Counted from the stretch's first letter, positions 42,598 to 53,425 are shown. The stretch: 64,000 bases of DNA from Artemia franciscana (GCF_032884065.1 NC_088866.1:34490115-34554114); one strand, 5' to 3'. A program made the numbers and translations. The notes: a model not told the origin generated them from the letters alone.

Positions 42598-42616
42598 GAT
42601 CCCACTTCTGACACCA
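42598..42616 (-). promoter_or_regulatory. Primer-binding site of the Gypsy element, tRNA-Leu type
   Basis: The minus strand reads TGGTGTCAGAAGTGGGATC a few bases upstream of the gag start. TGG plus the complement of a CCCAC-type T-arm/acceptor end ...CTGACA fits the 3' end of a tRNA-Leu. It follows a CA dinucleotide (CTCTACA), as expected at an LTR edge. Confidence 0.7.
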
Positions 42617-42665
42617 TGTAGAGATCTTATGTCTCAAGTTGAGTGCCATTTATCGTATTTCAAAG
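42617..42665 (-). repeat. Possible 5' LTR remnant of the Gypsy element
   Basis: Only the 3' edge, ending ...GATCTCTACA before the primer-binding site, can be argued for. Within about 50-80 bases the sequence passes into the ORF1 fragment of the adjoining + strand non-LTR element, so the LTR appears truncated. No matching LTR was found beyond 38740. Confidence 0.45.
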
Positions 42666-42699
42666 AAATCTAGTCGACCAGAACCAGAGAGTGTTCTGA

Positions 42700-43006
42700 G
42701 CCTCCGAAGTGGGACACAGCGAAAAAAGGTTGAAAACTTAAGAAGACGGGGCTCAGTATATCGACGGACCTACCAGCGGAGCTTGGTAAAAGAAGAAAGG
42801 AACTTTTGTCATTAGGGTATAAGCTAAAAACATCTAAAGTGACAGCTGAGAAAGTTGCAGAAACTCGTCTTGTACAACGAGGCGTCAGAATGTGGTTGGA
42901 TGTTAAAAAGTCTAAAAATTCACAATGGGCGAAATATCTAGATGAATGCTTTGACCCAGTTAAAGTGCCAACTATCCAACCTGAGAAATTAGACTCAGAG
43001 TCATAA
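42700..43006 (+). pseudogene. Non-LTR ORF1 C-terminal fragment
   Basis: One frame reads STDLPAELGKRRKELLSLGY, then KLKTSKVTAEKVAETRLVQR and GVRMWLDVKKSKNSQWAKYL, ending KLDSES and stop. The D-L-P-x-x-x-x-x-x-R-x-x-L ... Y-K-L-K-T pattern is typical of the C-terminal part of CR1/L2-like ORF1 proteins. It is 5' truncated and an upstream stop (about 42731) closes the frame. It probably belongs to the same element as the EN-RT frame that follows. Confidence 0.55.
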
Positions 43007-43472
43007 TTGTGTGTGTTCCTTTCATTCATAAGTTTTGTCAGTATAAGTTGATTGCCAATTGATTAGATTTCTATGTTGATTTTCCCCCATCCTTGCCACG
43101 GTCGGATGTTGATTAAGTTCTTGAACATTCCTTAATTTTTCTATATATTTTATATTTTTTCTCCTTCATATGTAGTTGTCATTACAAGTTGATTGCCGCT
43201 TGCTTACATTTTTCGGTCTAAAATGTGTATTTCAGTGCTTTTTTTTTTATCCATGTTATTCCATTTTCTTTGTTTTGTTTTTCTCTTTCAGAGTTCAAAA
43301 AAAGTTCCTACGGGTGTGTGTATTTCTCATGGCTTTTGCTTCACTTCAAGATATGGTCTTGTCCCCTGGAAACTATTAGGTAAGTAATGAGTTCCTATTC
43401 TTCATCCCGGGGGCTAATCACTTCGTCATTGCCAAAAAATTATAACCGGTTAAAAAAGTTAGAGAATTCTTT

Positions 43473-46459
43473 TTGGATTTGGAGAAAATTTTTGATGAAA
43501 AAATAAGTAATGAAGATGATTTGCCGTTATTTAGTGAAATTAATTATCCTAGAAGTAAATATGTTGATTTAATAGATTTAACCAAGGGGCACTCTGAATC
43601 TCAGTTCTCTGTGCTTCAACTTAACTGTCAAGGATTATGTTCGTCGTTTATGGAAATAACTTCATTGTGCCACCAACTGCAACCCAACATAATTGGATTA
43701 TGTGAGACATTCCTTACAGGACAAACGGATAGCCTCCTAGATATCCCAGGCTATAAATCAAATTTTCTACATACAAAGGAATCTCGCAGAGGAGGATTGG
43801 CTATTTATGCGAGGAATGAATATGCTGTGCATATTAACAATCAACTGAGCCGGAATATTGAAGGCATTTTTGAATCCCTTTTCCTTGAGCTACATGGGCC
43901 TTCTAAGAAAAAGATATTGATTGGAGAAATATATCGCTCACCCTCTGGTTCTGTTTCTGCTTTTATGGATATACTAACTCAGATTTTACAGCTGATAGGA
44001 AACCAGAACCAAGATGTGATCATCATGGTTGATTTTAACATTAGTCTAGCCTTTCCTCTAAGAAATAGCTCAGTGGATCTTCTCACTATTATGTCAGGGT
44101 CTAATCTTTACCCTTCAATTACAATTCCAACCAGAGTAACAGAAAGTACACACTCACTGATTGACAACATTTTTTCTACATTATGTCCGGCGAAGGTATC
44201 AGTCATCACCAGCGACACATCTGATCATTTTCCTATACACACTATCTTCAACACGGCGAGGATGCCAACTCCACTCGTAAGAACTAACCAGGGTCTACAG
44301 GTAATTAATCTTAAAGAGGAGAATCTGGAACTATTAAAAATGATGAGTTAAAAAAAGTTTTTTGGGACAGTGTCCTAGCAAATGAAGTTGTGAACGAAGG
44401 TTTTGAAATTTTCCACAATGCGTTTGTAGCTGCATATAAAGCATGTTGTTTTAAAGAGAAACCAAGAAACTGTGGAAGAAAAAATACACCAATATGTCCA
44501 TGGGTTACCGAAAGCTTACTCATATGCATAAATAAGAAAAATAAGTTATGGGCAAATTACAGAAACCACCCAAACCGAGAAAACCTAGAGAGATATGAGA
44601 CGTATAAGAAATGCCTTCATTCAGTTCTGAGGAAAGCAAAAAGAATTTATGTGAATAATAAAATATCTGAAAGTGGGAAGGATGGACGAAAAGTCTGGAA
44701 GGTCATTAATTCGGTTTTGCGACCAAATGATAAGAAAGCAGAATTGCCTTCCAGACTTTTTGTCAACGGGGATGCTGTTACGGAACCCACTCAGGTTGCA
44801 AAAGAACTCAGTAGCCTACATTTTTCGCAAGGATAGGAGGAATTACATCTAATTCTGCGAAAAGTCCCCACAAACCCTACAAGCATTACCTTGGCTCAGC
44901 ATGCACCAAATCAATGGCAATAATTCCTGTGACATCAACTGAAGTAGAGCTAATTGTGAAGACCTTGAAAGGCATATCAGCATCTGGATTTGACCGGATA
45001 CACACGAAAGCCCTGAAAGCAGTCCTCCCTTCTATCCTAGAGCCATTAACTTATTTGATAAACCTGTCTCTAAGAAGTGGTGTTTTTCCTTCGATTCTAA
45101 AAAAAAGCAAGAATAATCCCTCTGCATAAAGGTGGCCCACATGACGATCCATCAAACTTCCGATCCATATCCATATTATCTGTTTTTTCAAAAGTTTTTG
45201 AAAAACCCTTACAAAGACTACTTTACCAGTTTCTCGAAAAAAAAGGATTTTTTAATAGTCGTCAGTTCGGCTTCAGACCTGGTCATTCAACAGAAGATGC
45301 TCTGGCATCCTTAAGCTTATTCATCAACAGAGCACTTGACTCAGGTCTTCTGCCAGCTGCTATATTGATTGACATCAAGAAAGCATTTGACAGCATGGAT
45401 CATACAATCTTACTGGGAAAGCTGCAACATATTGGAATGAGAGGGATAGCCCTTCAATGGTTTGAATCTTACCTTCAAAATAGGTGCATCTACATTGGTG
45501 ACGACCCAAGAAACGACACTACTGTGAAATTTGGTGTGCCCCAAGGATCAATCCTCGGTCCTCTTTTGTTTTTAGTCCATGTAAATGACCTAACTCGTAT
45601 TCTTAATCCGAATCATGAAGACCAAAAATGCTCTAACCTATGCTTTGATCAAACATCTGAGGACATTACTAACGAGCAAGATGAACTTATAGCATTCGCT
45701 GACGACACTACAATTACCTGCTGCGGACTTGATATGCCTTCACTCCAGCGGAAGCTTGAAAACATCATAGAAGAGACCTATCTGTGGATGGATGCCAAAA
45801 AACTTGTCATCAATGTAGAAAAATCTTGCATCCTACTATTTTCTAGGGTAGAAACCCTTAACCCAGAAAGAACAGGAATTGTGACGTCTCGTGGAAAGGT
45901 TCAACGACCAGTAAATGGATGTGCAAAATATTTAGGAGTAATAGTAGATGAAAACCTTTCTTTCCTTCCTCACATCCATGCTGTAGAATTAAAGCTTTCA
46001 AGGAATCTGGGTATCATGAAGAAACTGAAGCAAACATTCCCACGTAAAACCCTTACCCTTCTCTACAATGCACTCATTAGACCCCACTTACTGTATTGCG
46101 CAATGGTATGGCAATCAACATTCAAATCCCATCTGAAAAAACTGGATTCCATCCACAAGAATGCCTTGAAGATCATCAAACACACAGAAGATTATCTCTC
46201 GCTGAAATCGCTGTTTGTGCTTTCCTGCTTGGTTTTTGCTTTCAGAAGGAATCTATTCTGTTTGGTATCCGAACAGCGTCTTCCAATTACAAGACTATCT
46301 GCACAGATCCATATTCGAAATACGCCGACAGTGAGGTCGGATTTTTCGCCTGACATCGTCTGTGCTAAGGCTTAAAATACCCTACCACTTGAACTGAGAG
46401 GTAGGAGCTCCCTTGGTTCTTTCAAAAAGAGATTAAAAAATTGTCTTGTTTTGAATTAG
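43473..46459 (+). pseudogene. Non-LTR retrotransposon ORF2 (EN-RT), nearly complete but frameshifted
   Basis: Endonuclease at 43473-44351: VLQLNCQGLCSS, IIGLCETFLTG, RRGGLAIYA, YRSPSGSVSAF, MVDFNISL, SDTSDHFPIH. The motif usually written GDFN is VDFN here, so the enzyme is probably weakened. After a break, the linker is at 44390-44836. RT starts at 44914 (SGFDRIHTKALKAVLPS), shifts frame near 45115 (IIPLHKGG) and is open from about 45270 to 46375. It has LIDIKKAFDSMDHTIL, FGVPQGSILGPLLFLV, catalytic AFADDTTI, the thumb KYLGVIVDENLSFLPHI, and LLYNALIRPHLLYCAMVW. A stop at 46373 precedes NTLPLELRGRSSLGSFKKRL, the usual end (TAG at 46459). At least three breaks. Group: CR1/Jockey-like. Confidence 0.85.
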
Positions 46460-46745
46460 TTTAATTTGAATAAAGAATCTAATTAGAAAAGTGATTTTAG
46501 CTATTATTGAGTTTTTTTTGTGGGGGTTGGAGTGGTTCGCTCCTGGATGAAGAGGTGGGGACGTGTAAGAATGTTTTTTTTTGTAGGGGCCATGGTTATA
46601 TCGAGAAGTGGAGGGAGAGCCATAGTGCGTATTTATTTTTGAGGTGATATGGGACTCAGCATGCAGTTTTTGAATAGAGATGAGAGATTAAGTATGTTAT
46701 GACTGTTATAATTTTTTTTAATAAACCCGAATGAACTGAAACTGA
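46460..46745 (+). repeat. 3' UTR and tandem hexamer tail of the non-LTR element
   Basis: After the ORF2 stop comes a G/T-rich 3' UTR, then 'aataaacccgaatgaactgaaactgaaactgaa'-type sequence, in which CTGAAA repeats three times. It ends at 46745, where the inverted duplicate of 37000-37205 begins. Short tandem tails in place of poly(A) are typical of CR1/L2-like elements. Confidence 0.6.
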
Positions 46746-46965
46746 AACTGAATAATTAAGACATCATGGAATGAATTAGAAGAAACCTTTTTCATCCTCT
46801 TATTGTCGATAAGCCACTCCCTTTAAGCAGAAACATATTAATTTTAGATTACCTAAACCAAATATGAGGCGGATTAAGTCATTTTGAGATGTTTCAACTT
46901 TTTGCAGCTGGTCTTTGCACAACAACCATATGCTATGGGTCCATAATCAATTTTGTGTCTTATAA
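46745..46965 (-). pseudogene. Non-LTR RT thumb remnant (copy 2 of an inverted pair)
   Basis: Reverse complement of 37000-37205, with only scattered differences. On the minus strand it encodes HKIDYGPIAYGCCAKTSC and RLIFGLGNLKINMFLLKG-like sequence. The two copies bracket the 9.5 kb carrying the Gypsy and non-LTR elements. Confidence 0.65.
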
Positions 46966-47694
46966 TCCCATCTAAAGGTCAAAAGTGGTAGTTACGACCT
47001 TTAAGTGGATCAGTTTTTATCAGATCGTGTCAGTTACGTCTATTATTAAGTTCCAACGTTTCCTTCACAGTCCACAATATTATGCTTGAAAAGGAGTTTT
47101 TTCAATAAATTCTGGGCTAGCAGAAAGAAATCCAAGGTAAGAGGTAATTTAGTTTTTGTTTTATCTTGAATAACCGAACAATGCATGTGGTTTCCTACAT
47201 GAGAAGATTGGGTAAAATCATAATGCCTGACTAGTACCTCTGTACTAGTCTGTACTAATACCTCTGTTTCGTCCAATTATATTGCATTTCACCCGAAAAA
47301 AATGTGAAAATGTAAGATAAGGAGTACCTACAAATGTTTTAGAATGCGTGTTAGTTAGCCTAGCAAAACCTCTATAGGCTGTGAACAAAAATACCTTCGA
47401 TTTTACCATTGCTTGCTTATTGTTACAAACTGGAACTTCGTCTCTTGCTTACTTCGTATACTGCAGTAAAGGGGAGCTCTTAATAGTAGTCTGAGTCAAT
47501 ATTCAGGAAACCGAGCTGGCCTGTGGGTGTACTCACATCAAGGAACAAATGAAGAAGTGCCTGTCCCCCACTCATTTCATTATGCACATAAGCCAACCGA
47601 GTTTTCAAAACATTGAGACTCTCCCTTATTTTAAATTAAGTGAGTGGAGAAGAAGTAGTAAATTTCCAACTTTTCTTTTCAAACTAACCTAAAT
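46966..47694. other. No gene recognised
   Basis: No coding similarity that I could support. It contains a locally repeated 'tagtacctctgtactagtctgtactaatacctctg' type duplication near 47232-47268. Confidence 0.35.
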
Positions 47695-48450
47695 TTGCCA
47701 TTACAGGAATTTTCTATGACTTGCCGAGCGTTATCGACCGAAGACATTTTGGACCAACTCAATGACATATCAGATGAAGACCTGTCAGGTGGCAGAGATG
47801 GTGATTGGCGTCCTGAGCTCGAGCCTGAAAACTATGATTCTAGTCAAGAAGAAATGATAGAAATGGGTCGTATGCCCAGGTATACCCAATGCAGTACTTG
47901 TAACAGAAAATGCATCTTTCAGCCATGGTAGCTCTCACTTAGTTTTTGACACTGAAGAACAAGTGGTTGAGGTGGTGGTGGTCTCTTCCACTTCAAAAGA
48001 AACACCTTACAAGGAAGAGGGCTGCAGGGGAAGGAAACTCGTCACAGAAAACTAAAAAAAGCCAGTGGGAAAACACCAGAGGAAGAAATTTAAAAATCTG
48101 TCAGCAATTACTGGGAGCTTGAAAGACTGCTTGGAAAGAGAAAAGTCTGTCAGAAACTGTGTTATGAGAACCTCTGGGGTATTCTTCAGATAAAAGAGCT
48201 GAAACAAGCTCCCAGATCTTCAAAAAAGAAACAGAGTAACTCAGGAACAAATTTATTTTATCAGAAAGCACATTGAAAGTTTCGCTGCGGTTGATTCCCA
48301 TTAATGTCGAACAAATTCAACCAGGCTGTATCTGGATGCATCAAGAAAAGGGTTCATAACAATGAACAGATCTTTTCATGTTCCCAAGAAAGATCAGTGT
48401 CCAGTTTGCACTAGGTGGAACTTTTAGCTGCCTGAAAAAAAAAAGAAGGT
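47695..48450 (+). pseudogene. Unclassified transposase-like remnant (HI-x-SF...SHYCR family)
   Basis: An acidic N-terminal piece reads LSTEDILDQLNDISDEDLSG. After a gap with frameshifts comes FIRKHIESFAAVDSH, a stop where Tyr is expected, then CRTNSTRLYLDAS, then FHVPKKDQCPVCTRWN. The combination H-I-x-S-F-x-x-x-x-S-H-Y-C-R ... Y-L ... F-x-P-K-K-D-Q-C-x-x-C is one I associate with an uncharacterised transposase-like protein family of animals. The acidic start resembles the N-termini of several DDE transposases, such as piggyBac. Several stops and frameshifts. The C-terminal catalytic part is missing because the family F / duplication block starts at 48555. Confidence 0.5.
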
Positions 48451-48554
48451 GAAAAAGCAATTAAGATACACATCTTCTTAGGGCTAAACTGGCAAGGGAG
48501 TTGAACAACGAAATAAAGGAAAAAGGCTTCTTCTGTGAAGAAGGCTTTCTTCTG

Positions 48555-48778
48555 TGTATTTACCACTATTTTCTAAAATGAGGCACATTTTCTCAGGCTC
48601 GTAACTTTTGATGGGTAAGACTAATCTTGATGAAACTTATATAAATCAGCATTAAAATTCGATTATTTTGATGTAATAATTGGTATCAAAATACAATTTT
48701 TTAGAGTTTTGGTTACTATTGAGCCAGGTCGCTCCTTACTAAAGTTCGCTACCACGAATTGTTTGATAAATAGAATTA
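48555..48778 (-). repeat. Family F, terminal fragment in block D copy 1
   Basis: Reads 'ctcgtaacttttgatgggtaag', 'tttggttactattgagccag', GGTCGCTCCTTACTAAAG and the stem-loop CGCTACCACGAATTG. This is about 200 bases of the stem-loop end only. It corresponds to 60989-61210, which is the outer end of the palindrome's right arm. Confidence 0.75.
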
Positions 48779-48784
48779 TATATA

Positions 48785-49065
48785 GGTAAATATTTAAAAA
48801 TTTGTAATTTGTCCTTATTGGTTAAATTAAACTCAATAAAATTGTATTGTTTCAGAAAATTCTTATAGGCCTACCTTATTTTTCCTATTTTTATTTTTGT
48901 TTACTATGAACCTGAAACAATTTTAACGAAAATAATTGCTAACCTACATTAAAAAAAAACAAAGAACATTTTTGGCCACAACTTCTGACCAAAATACTGA
49001 TGTGGTCTGCACATGTTGTCATTCATTGCACATACACCACCTATCACAAGTTTCATCTGTTTCAA
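48785..49065. repeat. Inverted repeat within block D, left arm
   Basis: Reads 'taaatatttaaaaatttgtaattt', 'gtccttattggttaaatt', 'tataggcctaccttattttt' and 'acatgttgtcattcattgca', then 'ccacctatcacaagtttcat'. Its reverse complement is 50325-50612. Between the arms sits a family F copy. The outer part of the arm is the sequence adjoining the 3' tail of the non-LTR element at 50613-51684. Confidence 0.8.
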
Positions 49066-49079
49066 ACAGTTTTTGGTAA

Positions 49080-50330
49080 CAAACCGAAAGTAAGGACGAC
49101 ACAGCTCAATAGTAAAAGAAATTTTAAAAAACAGAATTTTGATTTCAATACATATATCAAAAGAGTTGGCTTGTTGATTCCAAATATGTAAGCTTAGTGC
49201 TATCTGTCAAATGCTTATTCTGCATGAGATTTATTAAGCTTAAGATTCATTAAGCTTAGTGTTATCCATCAAAAGTTATGCGCCTGAGTAAACTTGCCTG
49301 AATTTCGAAAAAGGGGAGGAACAACCCCTCCCCCCAAAAGTCAAGGAATCTTAAAAATCTTTGAAATCGCATTATCAGATTCAGTGAATACGAGAACCCT
49401 ATTCAGGCTCCCATGTGCTAAAGTGTGAAATTTTGTATTTTCAAACAGTTCGAGGTAACGAACTGTAAATAAGGAGCAACCTGGCTCAATAGTAACCAAA
49501 CTCTAAAAAACGGAATTTTGATGCCAATAGTTACATCAAAGAATCGCATTTTAATGCTGATTTTAAATATAAAAGCTTCATCAAGTTTACTTATACTCAT
49601 CAAAAGTTAAGAGCCCCAGAAAATTTGCCTTATTTTAGAAAATAGGAAGAAACACCCCTTAAAAGTCATGGAATCTTAACGAAAATCAAACCATTAGGTT
49701 CAACGTATCAGAGAACCATGCTGTAGAAGTTTCAAGCTCCTGTCTAAAAAATGTGGAATTTTGTATTTTTTGCCACAAGATAGATCACGGATGCATATTT
49801 ATTTGTTTTTTTTGTTGTTTTTTCTCCCAGGGGTGATCTTATCACCCCAATGGTCCTAGAATGTCACGAGATGGTTCATTCTAACGGAAATTAAATGTTC
49901 TAGTGCCCTTTTTAAGTGACCAAAAAATTGGAGGGCCCCTAGTCCCCCTCCCATACTCTTTTTTTCCCAAAGTCAGTGGATCGAAATTCTGAGATGTCCA
50001 TTTTATACAGCATAGTGAAAAACCTGATAATTATGTCTTTGAAGACGACTTACTCCCCCACAGTCCCCGTGGGAGGGGCTGCAAGTTACAAACTTTGACC
50101 AGTGTTTATGTATGGTAAGTGTTTACGTTATTGGGAAGTGTACAGACGTTTTCAGGGAGATTTTTTTTTGGTTGGGGGGAGAGGTTGAGAGGAGGAGATT
50201 ACGTGGGGGTATCTTTCCATGGAGGAATTTCTCATGGGGGAAGAGAATTTCCATGGAAGGATTTTCTAGTATTATTCAAAAAAAAAAAAAACAATGAAAA
50301 AATAAATCTGAAAAGTTTTCAGCTTAAAGT
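49080..50330 (+). repeat. Family F copy in block D copy 1, partly duplicated and truncated
   Basis: Opens with a short diverged end (49080-49430, 'aagtaaggacgacacagctcaatag') and restarts at 49440 with AAACAGTTCGAGGTAACGAACTG. It proceeds through 'gaacctagctgtagaagtttc'-like, 'ggggtgatcttatca', 'ggagggcccctagtccccctccc' and 'gggaagtgtacagacgttttcag' to 'agcttaaagtaaggatgaaa' at about 50330. The terminal hairpin is absent. The double start suggests insertion of one copy into another. Confidence 0.7.
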
Positions 50331-50612
50331 AAGGATGAAACTTGTGATGGGTGGTGTATGTGCAATGAATGACAACATGCGCAGACCACATCAGTAATTC
50401 GGTCAGAAGTTGTGTCCAAAAATGTTCTTTGTTTTTTTTTTTTATATGTAGGATAGCAATTATTTTCGTCAAAATTGTTTCGGGTTCATAGTAAACAAAA
50501 ATAAAAAAAAGGAAAAATAAGGTAGGCCTATAAGAATTTTCTGAAAACATACAATTTTATTGTGTTTAATTTAACCAATAAGGACAAATTACAAATTTTT
50601 AAATAGATAGAT
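50325..50612. repeat. Inverted repeat within block D, right arm
   Basis: Reverse complement of 48785-49065: 'ggatgaaacttgtgatgggtgg', 'tgcaatgaatgacaacatg', 'aaaaataaggtaggcctata', 'gtgtttaatttaaccaataagg'. Differences from the left arm are scattered single bases and poly(A/T) length changes. Confidence 0.8.
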
Positions 50613-51684
50613 AGGTGTATTTCAAAAACCCGTGGGCCATATACACACAAAAATATAAATAAATAACAAACAAGCAAGGAAAGTAACAACAGTACGAACA
50701 CGCACAAAAAAAAAAACAGGATTCAACGCAAAAAGTACCTAATCTAACTACAAAAGAAATTAATCATATAAAACTTTTTCTTCTTATTAAAGATTTATCT
50801 ATATATACTCCCACTCGAAATATTGTGGTTGGGTTACTATTTTGTAGAATACCCGGAAGCATCAAATTAATCAAATGCAAATAAGTTTCCCGTAAATCCA
50901 AGAGCACCGGGCATTTACGGAGAAAATGATCCAAGTCTTCATCATCATCTTTACAAAGGGGACAAACATATCGCCTATCAGGACCAACTATCGTTTTATT
51001 TTTGTCGAACGTTTTTTGCCTGTTCTGGATTGGAAGACAATTTGTCCTAAGCTGAATCCAAAGACGTAGAATCATAGCCGGTAAATTAAATTTAAAATAA
51101 ACTTCCTCCCCAAAACTAGGTTTTGCCTGATTATAATGTTGTAGGGTTGTAGAATCAAAAAACAGCCCTTGCCAATGCTGAATTTCCTGACTCTCTAATA
51201 TAAATCGTACCTGGCTTTCTAAATTTGTTGGTACATCACGAGAGCAAAGACCATTATTCCATAAATAAGGCATTCCTACTTTTTCTAGTAATGATTTAAT
51301 TTGGGATGGACAAGAGGTTTTTAAACCAAATTTCAACATCTCTTCATATGCCACTCTTACTGGTCTATCTTCATTACTCTTAGTTAACTTCAACCAGAAT
51401 CTAAGCATTAAAATATACCTACGTAGCTTTAAAGAAAACAGGCCCATATCACCTTTCAGAATCTGTGAATGAGTTGTCTGATGTAGACCAAACACTCTTT
51501 TATAATACTGGAGCTGAAGGGACTCCAGTTGCTGCACCGTTTCTCCACCCCATATCTCTGCTCCATATTCTATCACGGGTAAAATTTTTGTGTCTAATAT
51601 TCTTTTATGCATTTTTAGGTCTTTGATCCCCATTATCGTCGGGTTTCTAAATATAGCTGACTTAGATATAGTTCTATTTATCAA
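50613..51684 (-). pseudogene. Non-LTR ORF2 C-terminal third (RT thumb to CCHC knuckle), 5'-truncated, copy 1
   Basis: An open minus-strand frame (about 306 codons, stop at 50764) covers the region after the RT palm. It has KILPVIEYGAEIWGGETVQQ, QLESLQLQYYKRVFGLHQ, a long linker, LPAMILRLWIQLRTNCLP, and a C-terminal knuckle CPLCKDDDEDLDHFLRKC. The 3' UTR ends in a short TCTA-type tail (complement of 'agatagatagg', 50605-50616). The catalytic RT and endonuclease are missing: the frame ends at about 51656, where palindrome-specific sequence begins. It is open throughout yet cannot be functional alone. Relation: Jockey/I-like group by the C-terminal knuckle. Confidence 0.75.
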
Positions 51685-53425
51685 ACAATTCGTGGTAGCG
51701 AACTGTAGTAAGGAGCGACCCGGCTCAATAGTAATCGAAACTCTTAAAAAATGGAATTTTCATACCAATTATTACATCAAAAGAATCGCATTTTCATGCT
51801 GATTTTAAATATATAAGTTTCATCAAGATTAATTTTAACCCATCAAAAGTTACGAGCCTGAGGAAATTTGCCTCATTTTAGAAAATAGTGGGAAATACCC
51901 CCTAAAAGTAATACGATCTTAAAAAAAATCACACCATCAGATTCGACGTATCAGAGAACCTTGTTGTAGAAGTTCCAAGCTCCTACGTACAATAATGTGG
52001 AATTCCGTATTTTTTGCTAGAAGACAAATCACGGATGCGTGTTTATTTGTTTTTTTTGTTTTTTTCCAGGGGTGATCGTATCGACTCATTGGTCCTAGAA
52101 TTTCACAAAAGAGCTCATTCTAACAGAAATTAAGAGTTCTAGTGCCCTTTTTAAGTGACCAAAAAAATTGGAGGGCACTTAAGCCCCCTTCCACGCTTTT
52201 TTCCCCTCAAAATCCCCGGATCAAAATTCTGAGATAGCCATTTTATTCAATATAGTCAAAATACCTAATAACTATGTCTTTGGGGTCGACTTACTCTCCT
52301 ACAGTCCGCTCTTTACGCTAAATTGTTTTTACTGCATTAAAAAGTAGAGTTCAGAGACTCTACCCTGCAGCCCCCGTGGGAGGGGCTGCAAGTTACAAAC
52401 TTTGACCTGTGTTTACATATAGTAATGGTTACTGGGAAGTGTACAGACGTTTTTAGGAGGATTTTTTTGGTTTGGGGGGGGGGGTTACTTGAGAGGATCT
52501 TTCCATGGAGGAACTTCTCCTGGGGGAAAATACTTTCAATGAAGGAGGCGCGGGATTTTCTAGCATTATTTAAAAAAAAAACAATGAAAAAAAAAATAAG
52601 AAAATTTTTTTCTACTGAAAGTGAGGAGCAGCATTAAAACTTAAAATGAACAGAAATTATGACGGATATGAGGGGTTTACCTCTTCGTAATACCGCGCTC
52701 TTTACGCTAAAGTATTTTTTAGTAATTTCAACTATTTATTCTATGGCCTTTGTGATTCAGGAGTCATTCTTAAGGAATTGGGACAAAATTTAAGCTTTAG
52801 TGTAAAGACCGAGGTATCGACGAGGGGTGAGCCCCCTCATATAAGCAAAAAAACATACGAATATAGAAGTTCGCTACGTAAGTTAATTCTTAAGTTACGT
52901 ATACTTTTTACTTATGAAAATGTTCTTAAAAAATTAAAAGTTATAGTTGCCTTTTAAAGTAATAAAAAATTGGAGGGCAACAAGGTCTCCTCCCTTGCTC
53001 CTTTTTTCTCAAAATCTTCCGATCAACACTATGAGAAAGCCATTTAGCAAAAAAAAAAGTTTATGCAAATTTAGTTTTAATTATATATATGCGGAGAGCC
53101 AAGATCAAAACATGCATTAACTCAAAAACGTCTAGAAATTAAACAAAAAAAAAGTTTTTTTAAATGAAAGTAAAGAGCGACATTAAAACTTAAAACGAAC
53201 AGAAATTACTCCGTATATTAAAGGGGCTTCTCCTTTTCAGTGCCCCGCTCTTTACGCTAAAGTTTTTCACTGTTTTAAAAAGTAGTGTTAAGAGAAAGAG
53301 TCAAACTTTCGCGTAAAGAGCGGGGTGCTGAGGAGGAAAAGCCCATTTCATATTCGGAGTAATTTCTGTTCGTTTTGAGTTTTAATGTCGCTCCTTACTT
53401 TCAATTGAAAAAACTTGTTTTTTTT
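51670..53425 (+). repeat. Family F, full-length copy in the palindrome left arm
   Basis: All modules of copy 1 are present in the same order: the stem-loop end AACAATTCGTGGTAGCGAACTG, the 'ggggtgatcgtatcga' and 'gggcacttaagcccccttcc' blocks, the second 'ttgccttttaaagtaataaaa' block, and the terminal hairpin. Unlike other copies, a hairpin-derived piece ('gctctttacgctaaattg' plus loop, about 52306-52363) interrupts the middle. Confidence 0.8.
53150..53425. repeat. Terminal hairpin of family F in the left arm
   Basis: Arms of about 120 bases around a ~40-base loop (53265-53305). The arms match closely, with copy-specific 'gtgccccgctctttacgct' mirrored as 'gcgtaaagagcggggtgc'. A few mismatches (ttaaaggggcttctcctttt against tttcctcctcag...) show partial divergence. 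Confidence 0.8.

Larger units (their letters stand above)
48555..51684 (+). repeat. Segmental duplication block D, copy 1
   Basis: Nearly identical, in the same orientation, to 60989-64000. Offset is about 12434 at the left end and about 12344 at the right. Part of the change comes from about 78 bases (about 49300-49380) missing from copy 2. Contents in order: a family F end (minus), an inverted-repeat arm, a family F copy (plus), the second arm, and a minus-strand RT C-terminus. The left border falls inside the family F copy at 'gtattta/cccactattttc'. To its left lies the unrelated transposase remnant. Confidence 0.85.

Noticed and set aside
42670..43029. 119-codon minus-strand frame next to the Gypsy gag
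   Set aside because: The plus strand reads as a recognisable non-LTR ORF1 C-terminus, so this frame is a shadow. I did not take it as extra gag or LTR-encoded protein.
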